A DNA stretch of 64,000 bases from Pseudomonas fragi (GTDB taxonomy: Bacteria > Pseudomonadota > Gammaproteobacteria > Pseudomonadales > Pseudomonadaceae). Positions 45,365 through 55,916 of this stretch are shown here, in pieces. The notes beneath the pieces are model-generated. The model saw only the letters and a list, made by a program, of their open reading frames with translations, did not search any database and was not told where the DNA came from. The position numbers and the translations under genes were made by a program. Numbering within the stretch: the first letter of the stretch is position 1; every line of letters starts with the position of its first letter. The stretch lies in assembly GCF_025426255.1 (NCBI RefSeq), contig NZ_CP104861.1, positions 372,001 through 436,000 on the forward strand, given 5' to 3'.

Positions 45365-45403
45365 CGTAGCAGCTGCCGAAGGCTGCGTTCGGCAGCTGCT
45401 ACG
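45365..45403. repeat. Perfect 16-bp hairpin between bioB and bioF (family C core)
   Basis: CGTAGCAGCTGCCGAA and TTCGGCAGCTGCTACG are exact inverses with a 7-nt loop. It corresponds to the ends of the family C element joined together. It could tune relative bioB and bioF expression. Confidence 0.85.
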
Positions 45404-45422
45404 AACGCTCATCGAGGCCAGC

Positions 45423-46595
45423 ATGTCTTTTGATTTAAGCGCCCGTCTGGCCGCTCGCCGTGCCGATAACCTGTATCGTCAGCGCCCGCTGCTGGAAAGC
45501 CCGCAAGGGCCGCTGGTGGTGGTCGACGGGCAGCCTCTGCTCGCGTTCTGCAATAACGACTATCTGGGGCTGGCCAATCACCCGCAGGTGATCGAAGCCT
45601 GGCAGGCCGGTGCGTCGCGCTGGGGCGTGGGCGGCGGTGCGTCGCATCTGGTTATCGGTCACAGCACTGCGCATCACGTTTTGGAAGAAGCCCTGGCCGA
45701 ATTCACTGGCCGCCCGCGGGCACTGCTGTTCAGCAACGGCTATATGGCCAATCTGGGTGCCGTCACGGCGCTGGTGGGGCAGGGCGATACGGTGCTCGAA
45801 GACCGGCTCAATCATGCCTCGTTGCTGGATGCGGGTCTGTTGAGCGGTGCGCGGTTCAGCCGCTATCTGCATAACGATGCGGTCAGCTTGGCTAAACGTC
45901 TGGAGAAGGCCTGCGGCAACACGCTGGTGGTCACCGATGGCGTGTTCAGCATGGACGGCGACCTGGCCGATCTGCCCGCACTGGCCCTTGAAGCAAAGGC
46001 CAAGGGTGCCTGGCTGATGGTGGACGATGCCCACGGCTTTGGCCCGTTAGGCGCCAATGGCGGCGGAATCGCCGAACACTTCGGCTTGGGCATGGACGAT
46101 GTGCCGGTGCTGGTCGGTACGTTGGGAAAGGCATTTGGCACCAGCGGTGCATTTGTAGCGGGCAGCGAAGAACTGATCGAAAGCCTGATCCAGTTCGCCC
46201 GCCCTTACATTTACACCACTAGCCAGCCGCCAGCACTTGCCTGTGCCACGTTGAAAAGCCTTGAGCTGTTGCGCACCGAGCACTGGCGCCGTGAGCACTT
46301 GAACACCTTGATCGGTCAATTCCGTCGTGGCGCCGAGCAAATCGGCCTGCAATTGATGGACAGCTTTACCCCAATCCAACCCATCATGATTGGCGACAGT
46401 GGCCGGGCTATTCGCTTGTCGCAGATGCTGCGCGAGCGCGGCTTGCTGGTGACCGCCATTCGCCCGCCCACGGTGCCTGCAGGCAGCGCACGCTTGCGTG
46501 TGACCTTGTCGGCTGCCCACACAGAGGCCCAGGTGCAGCTATTGTTAAGTGCACTCGACGACTGTTGGCGTACGTTGGAGCGAGATCATGCGTGA
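45423..46595 (+). CDS. bioF: 8-amino-7-oxononanoate synthase
   Basis: A 390-residue PLP enzyme joining pimeloyl-ACP/CoA and L-alanine. Signatures: [55 protein letters not shown] and the PLP lysine in [17 protein letters not shown]. It is the second bio gene. Its stop overlaps the bioH start by 8 bp. Confidence 0.95.
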   Translation: MSFDLSARLAARRADNLYRQRPLLESPQGPLVVVDGQPLLAFCNNDYLGLANHPQVIEAWQAGASRWGVGGGASHLVIGHSTAHHVLEEALAEFTGRPRALLFSNGYMANLGAVTALVGQGDTVLEDRLNHASLLDAGLLSGARFSRYLHNDAVSLAKRLEKACGNTLVVTDGVFSMDGDLADLPALALEAKAKGAWLMVDDAHGFGPLGANGGGIAEHFGLGMDDVPVLVGTLGKAFGTSGAFVAGSEELIESLIQFARPYIYTTSQPPALACATLKSLELLRTEHWRREHLNTLIGQFRRGAEQIGLQLMDSFTPIQPIMIGDSGRAIRLSQMLRERGLLVTAIRPPTVPAGSARLRVTLSAAHTEAQVQLLLSALDDCWRTLERDHA

Positions 46596-47319
46596 TCGTT
46601 TGATTCTGCTGCCGGGCTGGGGCCTGGGGGTTTCACCCCTGGAGCCGCTGGCTGTGGCTTTGCGTGGGCTGGACGAGCACTTGCGGGTTGAAATCGAACC
46701 GCTGCCGGTGCTGTTGTCCGCCGATCTTGACGACTGGCTCGATGAGCTCGACTCGACCCTGCCCGACAACGTCTGGCTGGGCGGCTGGTCGCTGGGCGGG
46801 ATGCTCGCCAGCGAGCTGGCGGCGCGTCGGGGCGATCGGTGTTGCGGGCTGGTGACATTGGCCAGTAACGCGAGCTTTGTCAGTCGCGAGGATTGGCCAA
46901 GCGCGATGCCCGCGTCTACTTTTGAGCCGTTCCTGAGCGGTTTTCGCGATGCCCCCAACACCACCCTGAAGCGCTTTTGCCTGCTGTGCAGCCAAGGTTC
47001 ACATGAGTCTCGGGCACTGGCCGGGCTGCTATTGGGCGCTGCGCCGAAAGCCCAGCCGGACACTCTGTTGGCGGGTCTTGAATTGCTGGGCAAGCTGGAC
47101 ACGCGGGCCGCCTTGCAGCGGTTCAACGGACCGCAATTGCATCTGTATGCCGGGCTCGATGCCCTGGTGCCGGTACAGGCTGCATCCGATGTGCTGGCGT
47201 TATTACCCGATGTCGAAGTGGGCCTGATCGAACAGGCCTGTCATGCATTTTTGCTGGAAGCCCCCCATGAACTGGCGGCGGCAATCCAGGCTTTTTTACA
47301 CGAGTCGGGCGATGAATGA
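46588..47319 (+). CDS. bioH: Pimeloyl-ACP methyl ester esterase
   Basis: A 243-residue alpha/beta hydrolase removing the methyl group that BioC adds to the pimeloyl moiety. Nucleophile S68 is in GGWSLGG. Catalytic Asp and His are in YAGLDALVP and [12 protein letters not shown]. The start ATG at 46588 lies inside the end of bioF, and upstream in-frame starts are within bioF. It overlaps bioC by 8 bp. Confidence 0.93.
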   Translation: MRDRLILLPGWGLGVSPLEPLAVALRGLDEHLRVEIEPLPVLLSADLDDWLDELDSTLPDNVWLGGWSLGGMLASELAARRGDRCCGLVTLASNASFVSREDWPSAMPASTFEPFLSGFRDAPNTTLKRFCLLCSQGSHESRALAGLLLGAAPKAQPDTLLAGLELLGKLDTRAALQRFNGPQLHLYAGLDALVPVQAASDVLALLPDVEVGLIEQACHAFLLEAPHELAAAIQAFLHESGDE

Positions 47320-48124
47320 TTTGAGTATTGCGATGCTTGCGGCCAGCTTGCCGGACAAGCGTCAGGTGGCGGTTTCGTTTTCCCGTGCGGCGAGCAGCTA
47401 CGACAGTGTCGCCGAGTTGCAACGTGCCGTTGGCCACGAACTGATTACCCGTTTACCGCCAGGGCTAACCCCGCAACGCTGGCTGGATCTGGGCAGTGGT
47501 ACGGGCTATTTCAGCCGTGAGTTGGGCCAGCGTTTTGCCAATAGCCAAGGGCTGGCGCTGGATATCGCCCAAGGCATGCTGGCGTATGCCCGGCCCTTGG
47601 GTGGGGCGCAGCATTTTATTGCCGGCGATGCCGAAAGCCTGCCGCTGCAGTCGAACAGTTGCGACGTGATTTTTTCCAGTCTGGCGTTGCAATGGTGCGC
47701 TGATTTCAGAGCGGTTCTGAGCGAAGCCCATCGTGTGCTCAAGCCCGGTGGTGTGTTGGCATTTGCCAGTTTGTGCGTGGGCACTTTGGGTGAGCTGCGC
47801 GACAGTTGGCGGGCGGTTGATGGTCAGGTTCACGTCAATCGCTTTCGTGAGTTCGAGACTTATCAGCAGTTGTGTGCAGACAGCCAGTTGCACGTTGCCA
47901 GCTTGCACAATCAGGCGCATGTGCTGCACTACCCGCAAGTTCGCCAGTTGACTCATGAACTGAAAGCTCTTGGGGCTCACAATCTGAATCCAGGGCGCCC
48001 CGAAGGATTGACCGGAAGGGCACGGCTTCAGGGGTTGATTGGCGCCTATGAGCAGTTTCGTCAACCGCTCGGGCTACCGGCGACGTATCAGGTGGTCTAC
48101 GGCATTTTGGAGAAAGCGCGATGA
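47312..48124 (+). CDS. bioC: Malonyl-ACP O-methyltransferase
   Basis: A 270-residue SAM methyltransferase with motif [15 protein letters not shown] (D59-G65) and post-motifs [20 protein letters not shown]. It starts pimelate synthesis by methylating malonyl-ACP. The start [20 protein letters not shown] is at 47312, inside the end of bioH. Confidence 0.93.
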   Translation: MNDLSIAMLAASLPDKRQVAVSFSRAASSYDSVAELQRAVGHELITRLPPGLTPQRWLDLGSGTGYFSRELGQRFANSQGLALDIAQGMLAYARPLGGAQHFIAGDAESLPLQSNSCDVIFSSLALQWCADFRAVLSEAHRVLKPGGVLAFASLCVGTLGELRDSWRAVDGQVHVNRFREFETYQQLCADSQLHVASLHNQAHVLHYPQVRQLTHELKALGAHNLNPGRPEGLTGRARLQGLIGAYEQFRQPLGLPATYQVVYGILEKAR

Positions 48125-48801
48125 GCCCTGCGTACTTCATTACCGGTACAGATACGGATGTGGGCAAAACCACGGTGGCAGCAGGTTTGTTGTATGCCGC
48201 ACGCGCCGCAGGGCTGAGCACGGCAGCGGGCAAACCGGTGGCGTCTGGCTGTGAAGTCACGCCACAGGGTTTGCGCAATGCGGACGCGCTGGCGCTGATG
48301 GCTGAAAGCACCATCGAACTGAGTTATGCCGAGGTCAACCCGGTCGCGTTCGAACCGGCAATCGCCCCGCATATTGCTGCGCGTGAAGCCGGGGTGGTGT
48401 TGACGGTGCGCTCGTTGCTGACGCCCATGCAGCAGATCCTGGCCAAACAGGCAGATTTCACCTTGATTGAAGGCGCTGGCGGCTGGCGCGTGCCACTGTC
48501 AGGGCAAGACAGTTTGTCGGACCTGGCGCAGGCCCTGGACCTGCCGGTAATTCTGGTGGTGGGCGTGCGTTTGGGTTGTATCAGCCATGCATTATTGACG
48601 GCCGAGGCGATTGCCCGGGATGGCCTGCAACTGGCTGGCTGGGTGGCCAATATCATTGGCCCGAAAACTTCACGCCTGGAAGAAAACCTCGCCACCCTGG
48701 CGGAACGCTTGCCCGCACCCTGCCTAGGGCGGGTGCCAAAGTTGAAATCAGCGTCGGCACAGTCCGTGGCTGAATACCTGCAACTCGATTTGCTGGACTG
48801 A
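48121..48801 (+). CDS. bioD: Dethiobiotin synthetase
   Basis: A 226-residue ATP-dependent carboxylase with a P-loop [10 protein letters not shown] near residues 8-17 and [11 protein letters not shown]. It closes the ureido ring of 7,8-diaminopelargonate. Coupled to bioC by a 4-bp ATGA overlap. bioA is not in this block, as in other pseudomonads. Confidence 0.95.
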   Translation: MSPAYFITGTDTDVGKTTVAAGLLYAARAAGLSTAAGKPVASGCEVTPQGLRNADALALMAESTIELSYAEVNPVAFEPAIAPHIAAREAGVVLTVRSLLTPMQQILAKQADFTLIEGAGGWRVPLSGQDSLSDLAQALDLPVILVVGVRLGCISHALLTAEAIARDGLQLAGWVANIIGPKTSRLEENLATLAERLPAPCLGRVPKLKSASAQSVAEYLQLDLLD

Positions 48802-48830
48802 AAGCCGCTCCAATTCAGACCACGATCTAT

Positions 48831-48916
48831 TGTGGGAGCGGGCTTGCCCGCGATGGCATCGGCTCGGTCTGACAGACCGTCCGCGTCGCCTGTATCGCTA
48901 GCAGGCTCGCTCCCAC
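48831..48916. repeat. Paired REP palindromes, family B
   Basis: TGTGGGAGCGGGCTTGCCCGCG and ATCGCTAGCAGGCTCGCTCCCAC, with a 40-bp spacer. It follows bioD. Confidence 0.85.
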
Positions 48917-48975
48917 CATTCCTTTTCCTTTTATCTGACAAATCCGACCTACGACGAACGGCGGCTTCGCGCTGC

Positions 48976-49019
48976 TTGACAATAAATAGGCGTAAACGTA
49001 TGTTTCAAACAACTGTTTG
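48976..49019 (+). promoter_or_regulatory. Sigma70 promoter with overlapping PsrA-type operator
   Basis: TTGACA (48976-48981), a 17-bp spacer and TATGTT (48999-49004) form a good sigma70 promoter for the acyl-CoA dehydrogenase gene. Immediately after it is CAAAC-AACT-GTTTG (49006-49019), which fits the (G/C)AAAC-N2-4-GTTT(G/C) motif of the fatty-acid-responsive repressor PsrA and covers the expected transcription start. Confidence 0.7.
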
Positions 49020-49081
49020 ACCGCTATAACAAATCCACGCGGTTGTTCATCTCCCGGATTCATCAGCAGAGGTTTATCGCT

Positions 49082-50887
49082 ATGCCTGACTACAAGGCCC
49101 CCTTGCGTGATATTCGCTTCGTTCGTGACGAACTGCTCGGTTACGAAGCGCACTATCAGAGCCTGCCGGCTTGCCAGGACGCTACTCCAGATATGGTTGA
49201 CGCCATTCTTGAAGAAGGCGCCAAGTTTTGTGAGCAGGTGCTGGCACCTCTGAACCGCGTGGGTGACATCGAAGGCTGCACCTGGAGTGAATCCGGGGTT
49301 AAAACCCCTACCGGTTTTAAAGAAGCCTACAAGCAATTCGTTGAAGGCGGCTGGCCAAGCCTGGCGCACGACGTAGAGCACGGTGGCCAAGGCCTGCCGG
49401 AGTCTTTGGGCCTGGCGGTAAGTGAAATGGTCGGCGCTGCCAACTGGTCGTGGGGTATGTACCCAGGCCTGTCTCATGGCGCGATGAACACCATCTCCGA
49501 GCACGGCACTGCCGAGCAGCAAGAGACCTACCTGAGCAAGCTGGTGACCGGCGAATGGACCGGCACCATGTGCCTGACCGAATCGCACTGTGGTACGGAC
49601 CTCGGCCTGCTGCGCACCAAGGCTGAACCTCAGGCTGACGGCTCGTACAAGATTTCAGGCACCAAGATCTTTATCTCGGCCGGCGAACACGACATGGCCG
49701 ACAACATCGTCCATATCGTACTGGCCCGCCTGCCGGATGCACCGGCTGGGACCAAAGGCATTTCGCTGTTTATCGTGCCCAAGTTCAAGGCTAACGCCGA
49801 TGGCAGCATCGGTGAGCGCAACGCCGTGTCCTGTGGCTCGCTTGAGCACAAAATGGGCATCCACGGTAACGCTACCTGTGTGATGAACTTCGACGGCGCT
49901 ACAGGTTTCCTGATCGGCCCGCCGAACAAAGGCCTGAACTGCATGTTCACCTTTATGAACACCGCACGTCTGGGCACCGCCCTGCAGGGCTTGTCCCACG
50001 CAGAAATCGGTTTCCAGGGCGGTTTGAAATATGCTCGCGACCGTTTGCAAATGCGTTCGTTGACCGGCCCTAAAGCACCTGAAAAGGCAGCTGACCCGAT
50101 CATCGTTCACCCGGATGTTCGCCGCATGCTGTTGACCATGAAGGCTTTCGCCGAAGGCAACCGTGCGATGGTTTACTTCACCGCCAAGCTAGTCGACATC
50201 GTCAAATACGGTGTTGATGAAGAAGAGAAGAAGAAAGCCGACGCACTGCTGGCTTTCATGACTCCGATCGCTAAAGCGTTCATGACTGAAGTCGGTTTTG
50301 AGTCCGCCAACCACGGCGTTCAAATCTACGGCGGCCACGGCTTTATCGCCGAGTGGGGCATGGAGCAGAACGTTCGCGACAGCCGCATTTCGATGCTGTA
50401 CGAAGGCACCACCGGTATCCAGGCACTCGACCTGCTGGGCCGTAAAGTGCTGATGACTCAAGGCGAAGCGCTTAAGGGCTTCACCAAGATCGTGCACAAG
50501 TTCTGCCAGACCAACGAAGGCAACGAAGCCGTTCAGGAATTCGTGACTCCGCTGGCTGCACTGAACAAGGAATGGGGCGAGCTGACCATGAAGGTCGGTA
50601 TGGCAGCCATGAAAGACCGTGAAGAAGTAGGTGCGGCCTCGGTCGATTACCTGATGTATTCCGGTTATGCGTGCCTGGCGTACTTCTGGGCTGACATGGC
50701 CCGTCTGGCGGCTGAAAAGCTGGCGGCAGGTACTTCGGAAGAAGCCTTCTACAAAGCCAAGCTGCAAACTGCGCGCTTCTACTTCCAGCGCATCTTGCCG
50801 CGCACTCGCGCACACGTTGCCACCATGCTGTCGGGCGCTGCCAACCTGATGGACATGAAAGAAGAAGACTTCGACCTGGGCTACTAA
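49082..50887 (+). CDS. Acyl-CoA dehydrogenase (FadE-type), first copy
   Basis: A 601-residue acyl-CoA dehydrogenase with the long C-terminal extension found in FadE1/PA0506-like enzymes. Motifs: [18 protein letters not shown] (FAD/substrate binding), [14 protein letters not shown], and a [16 protein letters not shown] region with the catalytic Glu. It performs the first step of beta-oxidation. The start [20 protein letters not shown] is at 49082; the longer in-frame start was rejected. A promoter with a PsrA-type operator lies about 75 bp upstream. Confidence 0.92.
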   Translation: MPDYKAPLRDIRFVRDELLGYEAHYQSLPACQDATPDMVDAILEEGAKFCEQVLAPLNRVGDIEGCTWSESGVKTPTGFKEAYKQFVEGGWPSLAHDVEHGGQGLPESLGLAVSEMVGAANWSWGMYPGLSHGAMNTISEHGTAEQQETYLSKLVTGEWTGTMCLTESHCGTDLGLLRTKAEPQADGSYKISGTKIFISAGEHDMADNIVHIVLARLPDAPAGTKGISLFIVPKFKANADGSIGERNAVSCGSLEHKMGIHGNATCVMNFDGATGFLIGPPNKGLNCMFTFMNTARLGTALQGLSHAEIGFQGGLKYARDRLQMRSLTGPKAPEKAADPIIVHPDVRRMLLTMKAFAEGNRAMVYFTAKLVDIVKYGVDEEEKKKADALLAFMTPIAKAFMTEVGFESANHGVQIYGGHGFIAEWGMEQNVRDSRISMLYEGTTGIQALDLLGRKVLMTQGEALKGFTKIVHKFCQTNEGNEAVQEFVTPLAALNKEWGELTMKVGMAAMKDREEVGAASVDYLMYSGYACLAYFWADMARLAAEKLAAGTSEEAFYKAKLQTARFYFQRILPRTRAHVATMLSGAANLMDMKEEDFDLGY

Positions 50888-50904
50888 GCCTCGGCGGGTC
50901 ATTT

Positions 50905-50943
50905 AAAAAGCTGCGTTCCCATGGGGTTCGCAGCTTTTTTTCT
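50905..50943 (+). terminator. Rho-independent terminator
   Basis: AAAAAGCTGCG, a 13-nt loop and CGCAGCTTTTTTT form a typical terminator behind the first acyl-CoA dehydrogenase. A degenerate family-B REP half (TGTGGGAGCGAGCCTGC) follows at 50969-50985. Confidence 0.85.
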
Positions 50944-51106
50944 TTCGGGCACTCCTCAAGAAACCATCTGTGGGAGCGAGCCTGCAATACATATCCGCGT
51001 GACTTCTATCTTTGTATTGGTCACAGCATGACCCTATGTATCGACATCGTCGTTAAGATAGACTAGGTCCTACATTAATCGCCGTTTACAGATTACGAGG
51101 TTTGCC

Positions 51107-52885
51107 ATGGCTGACTACAAAGCGCCCCTGCGCGATATGCGCTTCGTCCTCAATGAAGTCTTCGAGGTCGCTACACTTTGGGCGCAATTGCCTGCGTTGG
51201 CAGAGACCGTAGATGCTGAAACGGTTGAAGCCATACTCGAAGAAGCGGGCAAGGTCACCGCTAAAAGCATCGCACCGCTGAGTCGTAGCGGCGATGAAGA
51301 AGGTTGCCACTGGGACAATGGCGCGGTAACCACCCCGGCCGGTTTCGTCGATGCCTATCGCACCTACGCTGAAGGCGGTTGGGTTGGCGTGGGGGGTGAC
51401 CCCGAGTTCGGCGGCATGGGCATGCCCAAGGCGGTATCGGCCCAGGTCGAAGAAATGATCAACTCCTCCAGCCTGTCGTTCGGCTTGTACCCGATGCTGA
51501 CAGCCGGGGCCTGTGTCTCTATCAACGCCCACGCCAGCGACGAATTGAAGGCCACTTATCTGCCGAATATGTACTCGGGTGTTTGGGCCGGTTCCATGTG
51601 CTTGACCGAGCCCCATGCCGGTACGGACCTGGGGATTATTCGCACCAAGGCCGAGCCTCAAGCAGATGGTTCTTACAAGGTCAGCGGGACCAAAATCTTC
51701 ATCACCGGCGGCGAGCACGACCTGACGGAAAACATCATCCATCTGGTGCTGGCCAAACTGCCGGATGCGCCGGCCGGGCCTAAAGGTATTTCGCTGTTCC
51801 TGGTGCCCAAGTTCATGGTCCATGCCGATGGCAGCCTGGGTGATCGCAACCCGGTTACCTGCGGCTCGATCGAGCACAAAATGGGTATTCAGGCTTCGGC
51901 CACCTGCGTGATGAACTTCGACGAAGCTGTGGGCTATCTGGTAGGTGAGCCCAACCGCGGCCTGGCCGCAATGTTCACCATGATGAACTACGAGCGTCTG
52001 GGCGTTGGGATTCAGGGCCTGGCCTCGGGTGAGCGTTCATATCAGAACGCTGTGGAATATGCCCGTGACCGTCTGCAAGGGCGCGCAGCTACCGGCCCTC
52101 AGGCCAAAGACAAAGTGGCTGATCCGATCATCGTGCACGCTGACGTACGGCGCATGCTGTTGACGATGAAGGCCTCGAACGAAGGCGGGCGGGCTTTTTC
52201 GACCTACGTTGCCAATCAACTGGATATCGCCAAGTTCAGCGAAGACCCGGCTGCGCGTGAGCGGGCGGATGATCTGGTCGCGTTGTTGACCCCGGTCGCC
52301 AAGGCCTTCTTGACCGACCTGGGCCTTGAAACCACCGTGCATGGTCAGCAAGTGTTCGGCGGTCATGGCTATATTCGTGAGTGGGGCCAGGAGCAACTGG
52401 TGCGTGATGTGCGCATCACCCAGATTTACGAGGGCACCAACGGTATCCAGGCGCTGGATCTGGTGGGGCGCAAGATCGTTGGTAATCGCGGTGTTTACTA
52501 CCGTTTATTTGCCGATGAGATTCGTCAGTTCATCGCCTCTGCAAGCAGCGACTTGAATGAGTTCACCCAGCCATTGGCTGCAGCTTTGGACACACTTGAT
52601 CAGTTGACCGCCTGGGTCCTGGACCGTTCGCAGAGCAACCCGAACGAGATCGGTGCAGCTTCTGTCGAGTACCTTCAGGTTTTTGGTTACACCGCGTATG
52701 CATATATGTGGGCGCTGATGGCCAAGGCTGCGTTAGGTAAAGAGTCCGATGAAGCGTTCTATGTCAGCAAACTGGGGACTGCACGCTTCTATTTCGCACG
52801 TTTGCTGCCGCGTATCCACTCCTTGAGCGCTTCGGTGAAGGCGGGCAGTGAGTCGCTTTATCTGCTGGATGAAGCACATTTTTAA
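51107..52885 (+). CDS. Acyl-CoA dehydrogenase (FadE-type), second copy
   Basis: A 592-residue paralogue of the previous gene; both begin with M(A/P)[11 protein letters not shown]. Motifs: CLTEPHAGTDLGIIRTKAEP, KVSGTKIFITGGEHDLTENI and YEGTNGIQALDLVGRKIVGN. The two copies share layout and length and presumably arose by tandem duplication, with different acyl-chain preferences expected. The PsrA-type operator in front of the first copy is not repeated in this 219-bp gap. Confidence 0.92.
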   Translation: MADYKAPLRDMRFVLNEVFEVATLWAQLPALAETVDAETVEAILEEAGKVTAKSIAPLSRSGDEEGCHWDNGAVTTPAGFVDAYRTYAEGGWVGVGGDPEFGGMGMPKAVSAQVEEMINSSSLSFGLYPMLTAGACVSINAHASDELKATYLPNMYSGVWAGSMCLTEPHAGTDLGIIRTKAEPQADGSYKVSGTKIFITGGEHDLTENIIHLVLAKLPDAPAGPKGISLFLVPKFMVHADGSLGDRNPVTCGSIEHKMGIQASATCVMNFDEAVGYLVGEPNRGLAAMFTMMNYERLGVGIQGLASGERSYQNAVEYARDRLQGRAATGPQAKDKVADPIIVHADVRRMLLTMKASNEGGRAFSTYVANQLDIAKFSEDPAARERADDLVALLTPVAKAFLTDLGLETTVHGQQVFGGHGYIREWGQEQLVRDVRITQIYEGTNGIQALDLVGRKIVGNRGVYYRLFADEIRQFIASASSDLNEFTQPLAAALDTLDQLTAWVLDRSQSNPNEIGAASVEYLQVFGYTAYAYMWALMAKAALGKESDEAFYVSKLGTARFYFARLLPRIHSLSASVKAGSESLYLLDEAHF

Positions 52886-53068
52886 CCTGTTTAGTACGTT
52901 GTAAGCATTTGCTTACATAACATGCTGCCAATCGCCCATATCGCCAGATTGGATCCATGGGTAATCTACTTCTCATGGACGTAGAGCAGGAAGCTCAAAG
53001 CAACAACACGGACACGTAGGATTCTGCCAGGATGGCGGATTGAAAAGGAAGTCAGGGAAACAGTCTGC

Positions 53069-53098
53069 AAAACCCCGCCTCGGCGGGGTTTTCTTTTT
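53069..53098. terminator. Terminator between the second acyl-CoA dehydrogenase and the LysR gene
   Basis: AAAACCCCGCC-TC-GGCGGGGTTTT plus a T-rich tail (TTCTTTTTTG) on the plus strand. On the minus strand the A-rich side gives fewer T residues, so it serves mainly the plus-strand gene. Confidence 0.85.
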
Positions 53099-53151
53099 TG
53101 TGCGTCAGTATTTTCTGTTTGATCGGGTTTCAACATATCCCGCTCCCACAT

Positions 53152-54051
53152 TTACATCGTGGTGGCCTGTGGATGCATCACATCCTCAAGCAGTGTGCGC
53201 AACAACCCCAATGTTGCCTGCTGACGCTGCACATCGCGGCACACCAACCCCACCTTTAGCGGCACCCTCGGCTCACTCAGCGGTTTCCACAGTAGAGCCT
53301 TGTCGTCATGTTGCTGACGCGAGCGTCCCGGCAGTACGGTGGCCAGTTTGCTGTGAGGCAGGCTGTCGAGAATCCCGGCCATGGTGTTCAGCTCGGCCTG
53401 AACCTGCGGTCGTCGGCCCAGGTTGGCGAGCTGGGTTTGCCAGATCTGGCGTACCTGAAACTCTTCCCCCAGCAGCAACATCGGTAGTTCAGCGGCCTGA
53501 CTCAGCGAGACTTTCTTGAATTCGCGCAATGGATGATCGGCAGGGATCACCAGTTGCAGTTCGTCTTCGTACAGCATCATCCCGTGCAGCCCCGGCTGTC
53601 GTGGCGGCAGGTAGCTGATACCGATGTCGAGTGAACCATTGAGCAGGCGTCGTTCGATCTCGATCCCGGTCAGTTCGTAAATCTGTACCACCAAGTGGGG
53701 TTGAGCCTGTCGTACTCGCTCAAGCATTTGCGGCACCAGGCTGGTATGCACGGTTTGCAGAACACCGATGGCAATAGTGCGCAGGGCCTGGCCCTGGAAG
53801 TTGTGCAGGGCCTCTTTGGCCCGCTGTAAACCGTCGAGCAGTGGCAGTGCGTGGTTGTACAGCGTGTGCGCCGCCAGGGTGGGCAACAGTCGTTTGCTGC
53901 TGCGCTCAAAGAGGCTGACATCAAGCGTGTGTTCGAGCTGGCGAATCTGCTGCGACAATGCTGGCTGCGAGATAGAAAGCCGCTCGGCAGCGCGTCCAAC
54001 ATGGCCTTCTTCATAGACCGCGACGAAATAACGCAGTTGCTTGAAATCCAT
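53152..54051 (-). CDS. LysR-family transcriptional regulator
   Basis: A 299-residue regulator. The N-terminal helix-turn-helix (EEGHVGRAAERLSISQPALS) is at residues 14-33, followed by QQIRQLEHTLDVSLFERSSK. A substrate-binding domain follows. It is divergent from the class III aminotransferase gene across 217 bp, so it may regulate that gene. Its ligand is unknown. Confidence 0.88.
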   Translation of the reverse strand: MDFKQLRYFVAVYEEGHVGRAAERLSISQPALSQQIRQLEHTLDVSLFERSSKRLLPTLAAHTLYNHALPLLDGLQRAKEALHNFQGQALRTIAIGVLQTVHTSLVPQMLERVRQAQPHLVVQIYELTGIEIERRLLNGSLDIGISYLPPRQPGLHGMMLYEDELQLVIPADHPLREFKKVSLSQAAELPMLLLGEEFQVRQIWQTQLANLGRRPQVQAELNTMAGILDSLPHSKLATVLPGRSRQQHDDKALLWKPLSEPRVPLKVGLVCRDVQRQQATLGLLRTLLEDVMHPQATTM

Positions 54052-54268
54052 AAGTTTTACTTATCGAAAATACTTAAAAAACGAAATGGCTCAACGGCCC
54101 GCAGGCGCCTAGTCTACGCCCATTCTAGAAGGCTCATCGAGCCTGAGATGCTGATTTGTAGCGGTGTTTTACATAGGCAAGGCAATAAACCCATCAAGAG
54201 GTTTACCTTCCGAGTGAACTGCCAGTAGTTGCAAATCGAATCTGTTTATGGTCACAAGGTCCGCGTGC

Positions 54269-55552
54269 ATGAACCTGTTTAACCTGCGTCGTCACTCCCC
54301 CAGCCTTGAAGAGATGGCTGCGCATTCTGCGCCGTCCATTTCTGGCAACCACCCTGCCCGTGAGTACCTGATGCCCTGCGTTGAGCGCGAAGCTCAAGTG
54401 TTTGTGCGGGGGCAGGGGTCGTGGATGTGGGACAGCGACAGCCGTGCGTATCTGGATTTCACCCAGGGCGGTGCGGCCAATAGCCTGGGCCACAGTCCGG
54501 CGGCTGTGGTCAAGGCGTTGGCCGATCAAGCGCAATCGTTGATGAATCCGGGGGCGGGCTTTTTAAACCGCGGGATGCTGAACCTGGCGCAGCGTTTGTG
54601 CGAAAGCACTGGCAGCGATCAGGTGCATTTACTCAATACCGGAGCTGAAGCCAACGAGGGCGCGATCAAGCTGGCGCGCAAATGGGGACAACTGCATCGC
54701 GGTGGCGCCCATCGGATTATCACCGCCAGCCGCAGCTGCCACGGCCGCAGCTTTGGTGCGATGTCGGCCTCGGGCAGTGCGACGCTGGATAACCGTTTCG
54801 AGCCGCAATTGCCGGGCTTTATCAATGTGCCGTTTAACGATTTGCCCGCGTTGCATGCGGCGGTCGATGCACAGACCGTGGCCATCATGCTGGAGCCGGT
54901 GCAAAGCGAGGCCGGTGTGATCCCGGCGACCGAGCATTACCTCAAGGGTGTTGAGCGGTTGTGCCGCGAGCTGGGAATTCTGCTGATCCTGGATGAAGTC
55001 CAGACCGGTATGGGGCGTTGCGGCACCTTGTTGGCGGAACAGAACTACGGCATTCGTGCCGACATCATCACTCTGGGCAAAGGCCTGGGCGGCGGTGTGC
55101 CACTGGCCGCGTTGCTGGCCAGGGGCAAGGCGTGCTGTCTGGAGCCTGGTGAGTTGGGTGGCACTCATCACGGCAACGCGCTGATGAGCGCCGCTGGTTT
55201 GGCGGTGCTCGACACGCTGCTGGAAAAAAGCTTTTTGCAACAAGTACGCGACACGGGGCAGCACCTGCGCGAGGGCTTGGGCCGGTTGGCCAATAGTTAT
55301 GCACAGGGTGAATTGCGCGGACAGGGCTTGTTGTGGGGGCTGACCTTGTCGGATGACTCAGCAGAAGCGGTGGTCAAGGCTGCCCTGTACGAGGGTTTGC
55401 TGATCAGCGCGCCGCAGCCCGACTGCCTGCGCTTTACTCCGGCCCTGTGCGTGAGCAAAGGCAATGTCGATGAGATGTTGCTGCGTCTGGCCCGGGCATT
55501 TGCTCGGGTACGAACGGCGCAATTGCAGTGCCGTCGCGGGGTCGCCGTCTGA
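54269..55552 (+). CDS. Class III PLP-dependent aminotransferase (acetylornithine aminotransferase-like)
   Basis: A 427-residue PLP enzyme. HGRSFGAMSASGS near 158-170, D242-E243 in ILDEVQTGMGR, and the PLP lysine K271 in TLGKGLGGGVPLAALLA identify subgroup III. It resembles N-acetylornithine/omega-amino acid aminotransferases, but no arginine genes are present, so the substrate is open. The start ATG at 54269 (MNLFNLRRHSPSLEEM) has AAGG upstream; the 7-codon longer start lacks one. Control by the divergent LysR protein is plausible. Confidence 0.87.
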   Translation: MNLFNLRRHSPSLEEMAAHSAPSISGNHPAREYLMPCVEREAQVFVRGQGSWMWDSDSRAYLDFTQGGAANSLGHSPAAVVKALADQAQSLMNPGAGFLNRGMLNLAQRLCESTGSDQVHLLNTGAEANEGAIKLARKWGQLHRGGAHRIITASRSCHGRSFGAMSASGSATLDNRFEPQLPGFINVPFNDLPALHAAVDAQTVAIMLEPVQSEAGVIPATEHYLKGVERLCRELGILLILDEVQTGMGRCGTLLAEQNYGIRADIITLGKGLGGGVPLAALLARGKACCLEPGELGGTHHGNALMSAAGLAVLDTLLEKSFLQQVRDTGQHLREGLGRLANSYAQGELRGQGLLWGLTLSDDSAEAVVKAALYEGLLISAPQPDCLRFTPALCVSKGNVDEMLLRLARAFARVRTAQLQCRRGVAV

Positions 55553-55601
55553 TTGCCGCCGCCATACAGAATTTAAAGAACCGTCTCGCGGTATAACGCG
55601 T

Positions 55602-55641
55602 CGCCCTGTGCCTGATTCCTTCCGCACAGGGCGTTTTTTTT
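55602..55641 (+). terminator. Rho-independent terminator behind the aminotransferase gene
   Basis: CGCCCTGTGC, a 12-nt loop, GCACAGGGCG and eight T. A lone perfect DnaA box (TGTGGATAA) follows at 55646-55654. Confidence 0.9.
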
Positions 55642-55737
55642 GGGTTGTGGATAAGTCTGAGTGAACCTTTGGTCCGCGCTCAGAGTCGATTAATGGCAGG
55701 GCTTGATTGAGCCCACCATTATTAGGGAGCTGACTGT

Positions 55738-55896
55738 ATGGACCTTATTAAAATCATCTTCGCCATCCTGCTCCCGCCACTGGGCGTGTTTATGCAAGTG
55801 GGTTTTGCCGGGGCGTTCTGGCTGAATATTCTGCTGACCCTATGCGGTTACATCCCGGGGATCGTGCACGCGGTGTGGATTATCGCCAAGCGCTAA
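55738..55896 (+). CDS. PMP3/YqaE-family small membrane protein
   Basis: A 52-residue frame starting MDLIKIIFAILLPPLGVFMQ. Two hydrophobic helices (about 4-19 and 25-46) are separated by QVGFAGAFW, and it ends GIVHAVWIIAKR, the UPF0057/PMP3 pattern. Such proteins are small integral membrane proteins linked to membrane potential and stress. AGGGAG lies about 8 nt upstream. Confidence 0.87.
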   Translation: MDLIKIIFAILLPPLGVFMQVGFAGAFWLNILLTLCGYIPGIVHAVWIIAKR

Positions 55897-55916
55897 TCTT
55901 TAAGACTGTAGATATC

